Source: Kiritimatiellia bacterium
GTDB lineage: Bacteria; Verrucomicrobiota; Kiritimatiellia; RFP12; UBA1067
DNA length: 64,000 nt
Direction of reading: 5' to 3'
NCBI GenBank assembly: GCA_027858965.1
Contig: JAQIBS010000056.1
Span: 1 to 64,000 of the forward strand
The position numbers and the translations under genes are program-made. The notes below the pieces were generated by a model. The model did not search any database and had not been told where the DNA came from. It saw only the letters and a list, made by a program, of their open reading frames with translations. Below are positions 1 to 7,031 of this stretch, piece after piece. Each line of letters starts with the position of its first letter. Within the stretch, counting starts at the first letter, position 1.

Positions 1-38
1 GGAGACGCGGAGAGCGCGGAGGGGAGAGAGGTTGCTTC

Positions 39-62
39 AAGGAACGGGAGATTCCGTTCCTT
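39..62 (-). terminator. Hairpin downstream of the leftward operon
   Basis: A perfect 9-bp stem (AAGGAACGG / CCGTTCCTT) with a 6-base loop lies about 80 bases beyond the stop codon of the last gene of the leftward operon. There is no T-run after the stem in the minus direction, so an intrinsic terminator is only a possibility. Bases 1-38 are a purine-rich GCGGAGA-type stretch with no gene. Confidence 0.35.
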
Positions 63-142
63 AAAGCGGGGGCTCTGTTGTCTTTGCTGCGTTAATATTT
101 GCTCGGCGGCTCTGCGTGAAATTTCATCTATTTTCCCGACAT

Positions 143-496
143 TCACCGAAATCTATCCTTATTTACGAAAAAGTTCGCGATGACCGCAGCTACAACTGCT
201 GCCAAGATCAGGAACGGTATAAGATAAATGAGAAGGAAGCCAAGAAAAACAATCCCCATTATCCCGGCAACAAACAATCCAACGGCCACCAGGCGGTCAG
301 CAAAAGTGCTCCCCTGCCGCCATAAACGATGCAGGCTGCATGACCACCAGCTGGCAACCCGACGGATATATTCGCTGGCGCAAGTCAGGGCTCGACGGAT
401 GATATCGGGCAGTCGAGTGCCAAAGTTATTAAATGACATACGGGATTTATCGGCAGATGCCGATCCCCATGGATTATGGTAATGGTTGTTTTTCAT
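143..496 (-). CDS. Small membrane protein, last gene of the E1/JAB operon
   Basis: This 117-residue protein has an N-terminal polar half with Trp/Arg-rich segments (residues 1-68). A long hydrophobic region (about 69-110) follows, which probably forms two closely spaced membrane helices. The start is supported by a TGAGGTGA ribosome binding site 3-4 bases before the ATG. It follows the 159-residue membrane protein by about 60 bases and is the promoter-distal gene of the leftward unit. Its N-terminus contains HNPW, the same four residues that end the preceding protein. I recognise no family. Location in the inner membrane is inferred from composition. Confidence 0.7.
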   Translation of the reverse strand: MKNNHYHNPWGSASADKSRMSFNNFGTRLPDIIRRALTCASEYIRRVASWWSCSLHRLWRQGSTFADRLVAVGLFVAGIMGIVFLGFLLIYLIPFLILAAVVAAVIANFFVNKDRFR

Positions 497-556
497 GATT
501 CACCTCATTATTCAGTTGTTTGTTTTGGCTGCTACGCTATTTATAAGAACTCTTTG

Positions 557-1036
557 TTACCATGGGTTGTGGAAATCGGTCTGTGATGCCCCCTGTACTG
601 GTGACAGCGCATCGCCTTTTCGTGATAAACTTTCAACATGAGGTGTTGCACCTCCTGTTGCTTTAATCCGCTTTTTTCTCTCTTTCCTGATTTTCTTCGG
701 CTTCTTAGATTTCTTCGGAATTTTCTTTTTCTTCGAAACCGGTTTAACCGATGATGTCCTGTCTCCCGGCGAATAGTTTGTGCAAAAACGGCGAAAGACG
801 ATTACTGCAAGCATCAGACAGACCGCTATAAGCAAAGCCGCTGCCGGTAGCAGGACGGCATTGATAATATCCCTATCCAGCTTTAGAAGCTCCATGCAAC
901 CGAGAATGCACACCACCGCCGCAATTAGACGCGGATATCCGAAAACGGAATGATCAGCCAGAGCACGTGACGTTACAAGATAGGCCACAATGCCGACAAG
1001 CGCGATAATAAAAATATATGGCAATGATGTTGTCAT
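557..1036 (-). CDS. Membrane protein with a Lys-rich cytoplasmic tail
   Basis: The first ATG after the upstream stop (MTTSLPYIF) gives 159 residues. A longer frame back to 1111 would overlap the preceding gene by about 70 bases and has a non-membrane extension, so I reject it. Residues 1-85 contain about three hydrophobic segments. Residues 95-125 are very rich in Lys/Arg (repeated KKIPKKSKKPKK type), which suggests a cytoplasmic tail that could contact nucleic acid or acidic protein. The protein ends in FHNPW. It starts 4 bases after the preceding stop codon, so translation is probably coupled. No family recognised. Confidence 0.65.
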   Translation of the reverse strand: MTTSLPYIFIIALVGIVAYLVTSRALADHSVFGYPRLIAAVVCILGCMELLKLDRDIINAVLLPAAALLIAVCLMLAVIVFRRFCTNYSPGDRTSSVKPVSKKKKIPKKSKKPKKIRKERKKRIKATGGATPHVESLSRKGDALSPVQGASQTDFHNPW

Positions 1037-1040
1037 GAGA

Positions 1041-1601
1041 TTAGCTTCCGGTGTTCTGGAAACGGCCGGTGCGGATGTACCCCTGCGTACGCTCCGCCCA
1101 GGCGGTAGCAATATCCTCTGCTTCAGCCCAGTTATTTAATTTTCCGTCCCAGCAGATGTAGTGACGGTCACCGTCACTGTAACGGTGGGTAGAGTGCGCG
1201 TCGGTTGCACGGTTGCGATATGAAGGATGCTTGTCTATGTATATTCTGAAGGAGCGTCGGTCACGTTCGATCGAGAAGGTGAAGTTGTCACGCCCGTCGT
1301 TGGTCTGATATTTGGTCCTCCATTTGCCTGTAACCAGAAATCGCTCAATATCCTCGGCCCACAAGGCAGCCAGGGCCTGCGCCTGCTCCCGGGAAGTGAT
1401 GCAGGCCATGCCGAACCAGCGGATGCGGTAGGCACCTGCGATACGGTCACATCCCGGCGGTACTTCGTCGTGACGAAGTACCGCACCCGGAAAAGAGGGA
1501 CCATTCATCACATTGGTCTGCCAGCGGTCCCCCTCCTTACGCATCAGAAAACGAAATGTGTGTTTCCCACTCTCTGTCATATATTCGACTGAATAGTCCA
1601 T
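1041..1601 (-). CDS. Protein with two copies of an HTHRY-DG-HYxCW-type domain
   Basis: The start at 1601 is chosen because AAGGAGAG lies 5 bases before this ATG. A longer frame to 1661 overlaps the upstream gene. The 186-residue protein ends with a domain of about 80 residues containing STHRYSDGDRHYICW, an EA..IA.AW stretch and a terminal YIRTGRF. The same pattern occurs in the next gene upstream (1613-1951). The N-terminal half ends with a related stretch (REQAQALAALWAEDIERFLVTGKW-like spacing), so the protein looks like a diverged tandem duplication. The abundant Tyr, Arg, His and Trp suggest a binding rather than a catalytic domain, but the function is unknown. It lies in the same operon as the JAB-E1 and ClpB-like genes. 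Confidence 0.75.
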   Translation of the reverse strand: MDYSVEYMTESGKHTFRFLMRKEGDRWQTNVMNGPSFPGAVLRHDEVPPGCDRIAGAYRIRWFGMACITSREQAQALAALWAEDIERFLVTGKWRTKYQTNDGRDNFTFSIERDRRSFRIYIDKHPSYRNRATDAHSTHRYSDGDRHYICWDGKLNNWAEAEDIATAWAERTQGYIRTGRFQNTGS

Positions 1602-1612
1602 GATACTCTCCT

Positions 1613-1951
1613 TCAGAAGCGCGTGCCGTTCCTGATGTAGGCACCTGTCTTCTTTTTCCACAGATTGGCAACTGCCACGGATTCATCCCGTGAGCGGACA
1701 GGTTCAGACCAGCATACGTAGTGCTCCCGGCCATCCCGGTAACGGTGCGTGTCATGCAGATCTTCCGAGCGTCCCCGGTAACCCGGCTGGCGCACGATAT
1801 AGGCACGCCAGTTTCCATTGACATAGCGGTGGTTGAACTCATAGTCACCAGACGATGACCATTCCGTTGACGGGGAAGAAGAGGCACCGGAATTACTCAG
1901 TGATCTGGCTATAAGTCCTGTAATCACTCCAACTACAATTAACTCAATCAT
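1613..1951 (-). CDS. Membrane-anchored single HTHRY-DG-HYxCW-domain protein
   Basis: This 112-residue protein starts after a near-perfect ribosome binding site (AGGAGGTTTAATC then ATG). Residues 1-19 (MIELIVVGVITGLIARSL) are hydrophobic and look like an uncleaved membrane anchor. A Ser-rich linker and one copy of the domain follow, with DTHRYRDGREHYVCW, a DESVAVANLW helix and a terminal YIRNGTRF. It is clearly paralogous to the C-terminal half of the next gene (1041-1601), from which it is separated by 11 bases. It follows the ClpB-like ATPase by about 23 bases. I know of no named family, and the function is not assigned. Confidence 0.75.
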   Translation of the reverse strand: MIELIVVGVITGLIARSLSNSGASSSPSTEWSSSGDYEFNHRYVNGNWRAYIVRQPGYRGRSEDLHDTHRYRDGREHYVCWSEPVRSRDESVAVANLWKKKTGAYIRNGTRF

Positions 1952-1974
1952 GATTAAACCTCCTATTATAGTGT

Positions 1975-3555
1975 TCAGGCTGCGTGAACCTCTTTAGCGC
2001 CTGTCTGATGGGAAACAGTTTCTACATTATCTGGGGAATTCCCCTCAACCTCTTCTGATGTGCCACGTTCTTCCGGATCAGCCTGTTGAGCTGTTCCGGA
2101 AACGGTCGATCCAGAGCCCACGGAGGAGACCACGGCATCAGAGTAGGTCGGATCGTCATCAGGCATTGGTTCACAGCTATACGGTGAAGGCCCAAGGATG
2201 CGGATCGGGCCTGTATTACGCTGTCGCGCAGCCTGAGTGAAAACCCGTCCGAGCAGGCGGTCGATCTGATAGGCGTAGACGCGGGCACCTCCCCCCCGTA
2301 CGCGAACTGCCTGGATAATGTCGATGATGACATCAGGGGCTACATAGCGCACGTCCAGACCATATTCGGCGGCTGTCTCTCTGACCTGGGTCGCCGTTAT
2401 CTCGGCCTTGCTCTCAGGACCGAGAGGACGGTACACAAGAAAATGTCCGATGCGTCCGATAAGTTCCGGCGGAATACCGGCTGTTTTAAGATGCCCACGG
2501 CATATCTCGTCAACTGTTTCGGGATTAGCAAATGCCGACCGCTGCTCCAGCGCACGCAGAACGCTCTCGCATTCAAGGTTGCTGGAGAAAAAGAACACGG
2601 CCTTACGACAGTCGACCTCACGTGAACCGTCACCCGACTTACCGGCTGTTGAAAGGCGTCCGGCATCCATGGCATTCATCAGAACCTTGAGAATGTCGGG
2701 GTGGGCCTTTTCAATTTCATCGAAGAGCACGACGGTACGGGGATTGCGCGCAAGGGCATCGCTCAACTGTGCGCCCTCACCGTAACCGACATAGCCCTGG
2801 GGACTACCGATCAGCTGAGACACCCGGTGAGCCTCACGATATTCGCACATGTCAAGGCGCAGGAACTCGTACCGGCCGTTCTGTTCGCTGCCGTTCAGCA
2901 CATTAACAATAGAATTTCCAGTACAGGTTTTACCAACTCCGCTCGGGCCTATGGCGAAGATGGTCAAGGGGCGGCGGGGATTGGAACGGGCCACATGCCC
3001 GCTCACAGCAGATGCAAGTGTATGCAGGCTCTCGTCCTGGCCGACCACGCTGACCGAAAGGGCGTTGAACAGATCCTCCTCATCGAGAAAAACCGGATCA
3101 TCATCTTCGCGAATCTGCTCAGTCACGCGTGCTGTATCAGTGATGGCAGCTGATCGACGGGATACGGGTGAAGAGCTTTGATCCGGCACCCTTCCAGGGG
3201 CAGAATCAGCAGTGGGCACATCCTCGGCAGAGGGAACCTCGTTATCAGAAAGCACTCCCATCAGGGGCGACAAGTCATTATGCAACCAGGATAGGAGCGC
3301 CTGAATTCCGTCGAACGCCAGCACTCCTTCCCGGAACCACTGTTGCAGACTGGTAGATTCTCCGCTGTAAGTAACCCCTTCCTGAACACAGAGTTGGATC
3401 CTGCCGTCCTGCGGCGAGATTTCGAAGCCGATGTCGGCCTGCGAAGGTTCGCAGCCGTGCGGCATGGTCTCGTTACTAAACCTCATACAGGAACCGTTGA
3501 GGCTCTGAAAAAGGTCGCAAAACGAGTTTTCATTAGCTTGGATGAATTGATACAT
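1975..3555 (-). CDS. ClpB/ClpA-type AAA+ ATPase, single D2-like module
   Basis: This is an ATP-driven protein unfoldase or remodelling enzyme by family. The start is MYQFIQ at 3555, set by AAGGAG seven bases upstream; a longer frame to 3618 lies inside the previous gene. The protein has 526 residues. Residues 1-155 are a family-specific N-terminus with no recognised domain. A ClpB D2-type module follows: Walker A GPSGVGKT (about 203-210), the pore-loop signature GSPQGYVGYGEGAQL, Walker B VVLFDEIEKAHPDI (about 275-288), a sensor FFFSSN, and an arginine-finger stretch PELIGRIG. It lacks the first AAA module and the ClpN repeats of true ClpB/ClpA. It lies directly downstream of the JAB-E1 fusion, which suggests a protease/unfoldase pairing like the JAMM and AAA subunits of the proteasome lid and base. 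That parallel is inference. Confidence 0.9.
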   Translation of the reverse strand: MYQFIQANENSFCDLFQSLNGSCMRFSNETMPHGCEPSQADIGFEISPQDGRIQLCVQEGVTYSGESTSLQQWFREGVLAFDGIQALLSWLHNDLSPLMGVLSDNEVPSAEDVPTADSAPGRVPDQSSSPVSRRSAAITDTARVTEQIREDDDPVFLDEEDLFNALSVSVVGQDESLHTLASAVSGHVARSNPRRPLTIFAIGPSGVGKTCTGNSIVNVLNGSEQNGRYEFLRLDMCEYREAHRVSQLIGSPQGYVGYGEGAQLSDALARNPRTVVLFDEIEKAHPDILKVLMNAMDAGRLSTAGKSGDGSREVDCRKAVFFFSSNLECESVLRALEQRSAFANPETVDEICRGHLKTAGIPPELIGRIGHFLVYRPLGPESKAEITATQVRETAAEYGLDVRYVAPDVIIDIIQAVRVRGGGARVYAYQIDRLLGRVFTQAARQRNTGPIRILGPSPYSCEPMPDDDPTYSDAVVSSVGSGSTVSGTAQQADPEERGTSEEVEGNSPDNVETVSHQTGAKEVHAA

Positions 3556-3571
3556 TTTTTTCTCCTTGTTT

Positions 3572-5209
3572 TCAGGCAGATACAGAACAGGCATCTCCGA
3601 CGCAGACCGATTCGACACAGGCGTCCGGAGGCAGGGGCGGCGGCGTTACAGCTGCCGGCTGTTCCTTCAACCGGCCGGTAAGAGTGTCAGCGAAACGGCC
3701 CGCCATTGAACGGAGATGGCCCGTCCCACAACAATCGGGACAGAGAACCGCCCCGTTCAGGCCGTCATCAGGCGTAACGGTTGTCCAGATAGTCTCGTCG
3801 AAGCAAACACGTCCGTTAACATCACCGAAAGTCCGCTCAAACACATCGATACCGAGCGCACGACTGAAATCAGGATCCATGCGGATCATGAGCAAGTTGC
3901 GACTGCCGACACGCCGCATCAGACCGCCCCACCGGGGATGGTTGCCTTCCGCATGAAGAAGCGCCAGCGCGATAAAACCGCAAGTGGCGTTGACTCGCAC
4001 GGTTGCGAACACATTGGACCCCTCCGAACCGACACGTTCTACCGTGCCCGATTCATAAGCATGATAGCGGCTGGCCAGCGCACAACGGTGACAGGCTGGA
4101 GTAAGGTCGGGATGAGTGAAAGTGACTTCAGCACCCCGTCCTTCCAGATACATCTGGGCGCAGAGGCTGGGAACAGCGAAATTGATTGCCAACCGGTTTA
4201 CCCTGGACTGGGCGGGAAAGCTGTCCGTACAGCCGCACAGGAGTGTCCGTCGGGGTGCTTCACGCCCGAATGGAAACGACTCCTTCAAGAGCTGTTCCAT
4301 CCGCGTGTCATCCAGACTTTCAAGCCGGTTGCGCAGCGGAAGTACATTAGCGGAAGGATTAATATCACGGATACGTTCCGCAAGGACCTTGACTTTATCC
4401 TTTCCCAGATCACGGCGATAAGTCTGCTGAGTGGCCAGATTGGTCAATGCAACCACATCGGGGTCAATAAGGACAAACTCGCCGACCCCTGCACGCGCCA
4501 GGCTTTCGATAAATTCCGAAGCACCTCCGACTCCGGCGATAACCACCCGGGACTGACGCATCAGGTCCATATCATAAGCGGTACGGACACGCACAAAAGT
4601 GTCATCGGAGTAAGCATCCTGAACTTTGGCATAGGGCGAAGGCACACGTACCCTGTAGGTTTCGACCTGGTCGGTTATTTTACCAGTTTCGTCTTCAATA
4701 TTGAGCAATACACGGCGGATAACCGCATGATCGCCTTCGCAATTCCGATAAGCGACATAGGGACGGATAACACATTCGCATTTACCGGCATGTCGCCCGT
4801 TTTCAAATACCACTATCGGCAGAAAAAGTCTTTCCATATCTGGCAGCGAGTTCAACATGACAGCTGCATATTTCTCATCTGAACCAGTCGGAGATATGCA
4901 TCCATCCGGATGAGAATGAATTACACCAATAACTTTATCTCCGTTTTCATCGTCCCACGCTTCCGAAACTTTTTCGAAAGTCTTCTGTTCAAGAGAGTAG
5001 GCACTATGCGTAACATTAGCGTTTGCATCAAAAAAGAAGCGTGAAATTTTTTGTTTAGGACGGTCACCGCCAAACAGTCCACCGGACTCAGGAGGGCGAG
5101 ATGCTATTGTGGCAACGATCTGATCAAGAACGTTTTGGGTTATAGTCACGGGCGGTTCTGAGAAAGACTTTAATAGGCTATGATTCAACACTGTATTCAA
5201 AATCTTCAT
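3572..5209 (-). CDS. JAB/JAMM metalloprotease fused to E1/ThiF-like adenylating enzyme
   Basis: The ATG at 5209 follows GGAGAG by 5 bases and gives 545 residues; a TTG four codons earlier is less likely. The N-terminal JAB domain (about 20-150) carries a complete JAMM zinc site: Glu41, then H98-S-H100-P and Asp111, with Thr at the usual Ser position. JAMM enzymes cut after the C-terminal glycines of ubiquitin-like tails. The E1/ThiF domain (about 215-500) shows the nucleotide-binding loop AGVGG (225-229), the acidic strand end D249-x-D251 followed by N257-L-A-x-Q, the conserved R...DLGKDKVK stretch, and two Cys pairs for structural zinc (C373/C376 and C490/C493). It should adenylate a peptide C-terminus. 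A Pro-rich, Cys-containing tail (about 518-545) follows. No E2-like domain is fused or encoded nearby. Fusion of protease and activator suggests both act on the same peptide, probably the repeat protein at 5312-5503. Confidence 0.9.
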   Translation of the reverse strand: MKILNTVLNHSLLKSFSEPPVTITQNVLDQIVATIASRPPESGGLFGGDRPKQKISRFFFDANANVTHSAYSLEQKTFEKVSEAWDDENGDKVIGVIHSHPDGCISPTGSDEKYAAVMLNSLPDMERLFLPIVVFENGRHAGKCECVIRPYVAYRNCEGDHAVIRRVLLNIEDETGKITDQVETYRVRVPSPYAKVQDAYSDDTFVRVRTAYDMDLMRQSRVVIAGVGGASEFIESLARAGVGEFVLIDPDVVALTNLATQQTYRRDLGKDKVKVLAERIRDINPSANVLPLRNRLESLDDTRMEQLLKESFPFGREAPRRTLLCGCTDSFPAQSRVNRLAINFAVPSLCAQMYLEGRGAEVTFTHPDLTPACHRCALASRYHAYESGTVERVGSEGSNVFATVRVNATCGFIALALLHAEGNHPRWGGLMRRVGSRNLLMIRMDPDFSRALGIDVFERTFGDVNGRVCFDETIWTTVTPDDGLNGAVLCPDCCGTGHLRSMAGRFADTLTGRLKEQPAAVTPPPLPPDACVESVCVGDACSVSA

Positions 5210-5311
5210 TATTCTCTCCAATTTCTTAAGGAATCACTATTTTTAAAAAAAGAAGGCAGCCGCAGAAAGAAATTCTCCCTCTGCAACTACCTGACTCAGT
5301 TCTGGATCACA

Positions 5312-5503
5312 TTAGCGAAATGTTCCGCTGGGGACGGATTCTCCACCGCGAAATGTGCCACTCGGCACAGATTCACCACCACGGAATGTTCCGCTGGGGA
5401 CGGATTCTCCGCCGCGGAATGTGCCACTCGGCACAGACTCACCACCACGGAATGTGCCGCTGGGGACAGATTCTCCGCCGAATTCAAGTTTCATAGTTTT
5501 CAT
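5312..5503 (-). CDS. Five-unit repeat peptide with FRGG junctions, putative ubiquitin-tail-like or RiPP-like precursor
   Basis: The 63-residue product is an 8-residue leader (MKTMKLEF) followed by five identical copies of GGESVPSGTFR, ending exactly at the last Arg. The start is firmly set by AAGGAG seven bases before the ATG. Read across junctions, the units end in TFRGG, so cleavage after each Gly-Gly would release four ESVPSGTFRGG peptides and a final one without GG. The tail resembles the LRGG end of ubiquitin, and the next gene fuses a JAMM protease (cuts after GG) with an E1-like enzyme (adenylates C-terminal Gly). The DNA units differ at many third codon positions while the peptide is unchanged. 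A substrate or modifier role is therefore plausible; a multi-core ribosomal peptide precursor is the main alternative. No similar named protein is known to me. Confidence 0.85.
   Translation of the reverse strand: MKTMKLEFGGESVPSGTFRGGESVPSGTFRGGESVPSGTFRGGESVPSGTFRGGESVPSGTFR
5315..5479 (-). repeat. Five 33-bp in-frame repeats in two alternating versions (A-B-A-B-A)
   Basis: Each 33-bp unit encodes GGESVPSGTFR. Units 1, 3 and 5 share one codon set (for example GTC CCC AGC) and units 2 and 4 another (GTG CCG AGT), so the array is really a 66-bp repeat of 2.5 copies. First-unit types A and B differ at seven third positions without any amino-acid change. One antisense frame places its third positions on the same bases, so this pattern alone does not fix the strand. 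The ribosome binding site and operon direction do. Confidence 0.95.
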
Positions 5504-5576
5504 TTTAGTCTCCTTTTTTTGTTTTTTCCCGAACGGGATGTTTCATATAAGCAGCACCATCCGGTACCATTAAAAA

Positions 5577-5795
5577 TTAACCGATAATATCCACGGGAGG
5601 CCATAGAGGGGCCTTATTTGGAAAACCGGAAAACAGAAATATGCTTCCTGTGTGCGGTATCGGATTCACATGCTCAGTCCCAGAATGCCGGGCAGAACTG
5701 CTGGTTGCCGCCGTTTCACAAACCGACTTTTTTTTGTTGTGAAGTGACGCCGACCGGCTGTCTGCTCCGGGAATCGATAAAGTCATTGTTTTCAT
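5577..5795 (-). CDS. Small protein sharing the MKTM-L start of the repeat peptide
   Basis: This 72-residue product starts 8 bases after an AAAGGATG ribosome binding site. It lies between the membrane protein at 5820-6251 and the repeat peptide, in the same direction. Its first residues (MKTMTLSIPGADS) resemble the repeat peptide leader (MKTMKLEFGGES), which suggests a common leader or recognition segment. The middle is Ser/Thr/His/Lys-rich, and the C-terminus is hydrophobic and Pro-rich, ending in DIIG. It may be a second substrate or a degraded relative. There is no domain I can name. Confidence 0.55.
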   Translation of the reverse strand: MKTMTLSIPGADSRSASLHNKKKSVCETAATSSSARHSGTEHVNPIPHTGSIFLFSGFPNKAPLWPPVDIIG

Positions 5796-5819
5796 ATCAA
5801 CACCATCCTTTCATCGTTA

Positions 5820-6251
5820 TCAGCACCCCCACCAGCACCACTGAAAGTGGTTATGGAAGGAACACAAAAGCAAAAAAACAACCAGCAGAGAACTGACAAC
5901 AATGAAATCCTTGGCGATTACCTTGGCAAAAGGATTATCAAAATTTGCATCGTACCCACCGGAACGACCTTCCCACCAGCGTTGAGGAACTCCGAGGCTG
6001 GCACTGAGAGAACTGTAGCGGAACATGAACACCCCGTGCATAATCAGAACGAATAGGCTCGCAATTGGCCAAAACGGGAAACGTATGTCCCCTAATGGAA
6101 ACGAGCAGCGCAAGGGGTTTTCATAGAATTCAAAGGCATGCCGCATGAAAACGGCTATGCTCCAGCCTCCCAGCCAGAGAGTCAGGAGCGAGACAAGGCC
6201 GATACCGATAAAGGCCCCTGCGGTGTTACGGTAAATTGTTGAGAATTTCAT
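5820..6251 (-). CDS. Small integral membrane protein with three or four helices
   Basis: The ATG at 6251 (MKFSTIYRN) gives 143 residues; a TTG four codons upstream is an alternative. A GGGGTG stretch precedes the ATG as a weak ribosome binding site. Hydrophobic segments lie at about residues 11-35, 55-75 and 110-130, with a polar loop around 80-105 containing VPQRWWEGRSGG. The protein ends in an aromatic/Cys-rich HNHFQWCWWGC. It is encoded 24 bases upstream of the small MKTM protein. No family recognised. It could export or receive the neighbouring peptides, but this is only context. Confidence 0.6.
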   Translation of the reverse strand: MKFSTIYRNTAGAFIGIGLVSLLTLWLGGWSIAVFMRHAFEFYENPLRCSFPLGDIRFPFWPIASLFVLIMHGVFMFRYSSLSASLGVPQRWWEGRSGGYDANFDNPFAKVIAKDFIVVSSLLVVFLLLCSFHNHFQWCWWGC

Positions 6252-6432
6252 TGAGCACCCCAAAACTAAAGTAGCGCAACCGCGCCAAAACCAAACCTAC
6301 GTGATATTCGAGATATTTATTCAAGCATTGAACAATTGTGTGACAGACCGTGCTGCATCAGAAAAAAATATCACTAATATACGCAATATGAGCGATCAGA
6401 AACCTTCCGACTAGTAACAGACGATTTACGTG

Positions 6433-6858
6433 TTACCTGATGACGACGGGCCGGGTGCGATTGAATGCACGTTCCTGAAGATACTGAGCTGCCGCAGCAT
6501 GCAAGCGATTCCGCTGGCTACCGGAAGAGCTCCGGAATTTGATGTAATCATTGATATCCGCTTTAAGTTGAATAATGCCTTCGGGCGTGCAGATCGACAC
6601 CCAGCCATTGCTATCCGTATCTCGTAGCAACTCGTTAATAAACACCCATTCGTCATGGCGGCACTGATCTTCAGAGAAGGCGCCAATGCCATCAATCCGG
6701 CCGTCTATCATTTTGCAATACTGCTCAATAAGGACTTTCAGATTTTCCTTGGCACGGACATCGTCCGGGGCCTGATTGAAGGCATGGATCGCTGAATAGT
6801 ACGAACTACGTTGGCTCTTACGCCGGCGGTTCTTTGAAACTGTCTTACAGGAATTCAT
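6433..6858 (-). CDS. Small soluble hypothetical protein
   Basis: This 141-residue protein starts 6 bases after ACGGAGGAG, a strong ribosome binding site. The N-terminus is basic (MNSCKTVSKNRRRKSQRS), then a helix-rich body contains acidic stretches (GAFSEDQCRHDEWVFINELL) and ends in an Arg-rich segment. There is no membrane segment or known motif. A strong inverted repeat (6880-6917) lies just upstream of its ribosome binding site, so its expression may depend on read-through. It is the first larger gene of the leftward unit and is separated from the membrane gene by 181 bases in which I see no gene. Confidence 0.65.
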   Translation of the reverse strand: MNSCKTVSKNRRRKSQRSSYYSAIHAFNQAPDDVRAKENLKVLIEQYCKMIDGRIDGIGAFSEDQCRHDEWVFINELLRDTDSNGWVSICTPEGIIQLKADINDYIKFRSSSGSQRNRLHAAAAQYLQERAFNRTRPVVIR

Positions 6859-6879
6859 CTGTACTCCTCCGTAGAAATA

Positions 6880-6917
6880 AAACGGGAACGCGGTTCATAT
6901 TTCCGGCGTTCCCGTTT
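6880..6917 (-). terminator. Terminator or attenuator hairpin in the leader of the E1/JAB operon
   Basis: Twelve bases of perfect stem (AAACGGGAACGC / GCGTTCCCGTTT) enclose a 14-base loop. In the leftward direction the stem is followed by TTTTATTT, as in an intrinsic terminator. It lies between the 65-residue gene (7032-7229) and the ribosome binding site of the gene at 6433-6858. It could end the short transcript or act as an attenuator limiting transcription into the operon. Confidence 0.65.
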
Positions 6918-7031
6918 CGGTCTTAAACCTATTCCGTGGAATGTCTCTTTCTATTAAGGCGGACACTAAAATAACTCTTTTGCAAAATAACCCAGTTTTT
7001 TTTTGTCATGGGCCAGGACATTTACATCGAA

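Noticed and set aside
3716-4882. 388-residue plus-strand frame
   Set aside because: Fully antisense to the JAB-E1 gene. The sense frame has complete catalytic motifs; the antisense frame has none and no ribosome binding site.
5315-5479. CRISPR array (33-bp repeats)
   Set aside because: The repeats are contiguous without spacers, in frame, and encode one peptide unit. No cas genes are present.
5355-5573. Plus-strand frame of repeated PLGTDSPPRNV through the peptide repeat
   Set aside because: It is antisense to the repeat gene. Its third codon positions coincide with those of the sense frame, so the repeats look conserved there too, but it starts with GTG without a ribosome binding site and runs against the operon.
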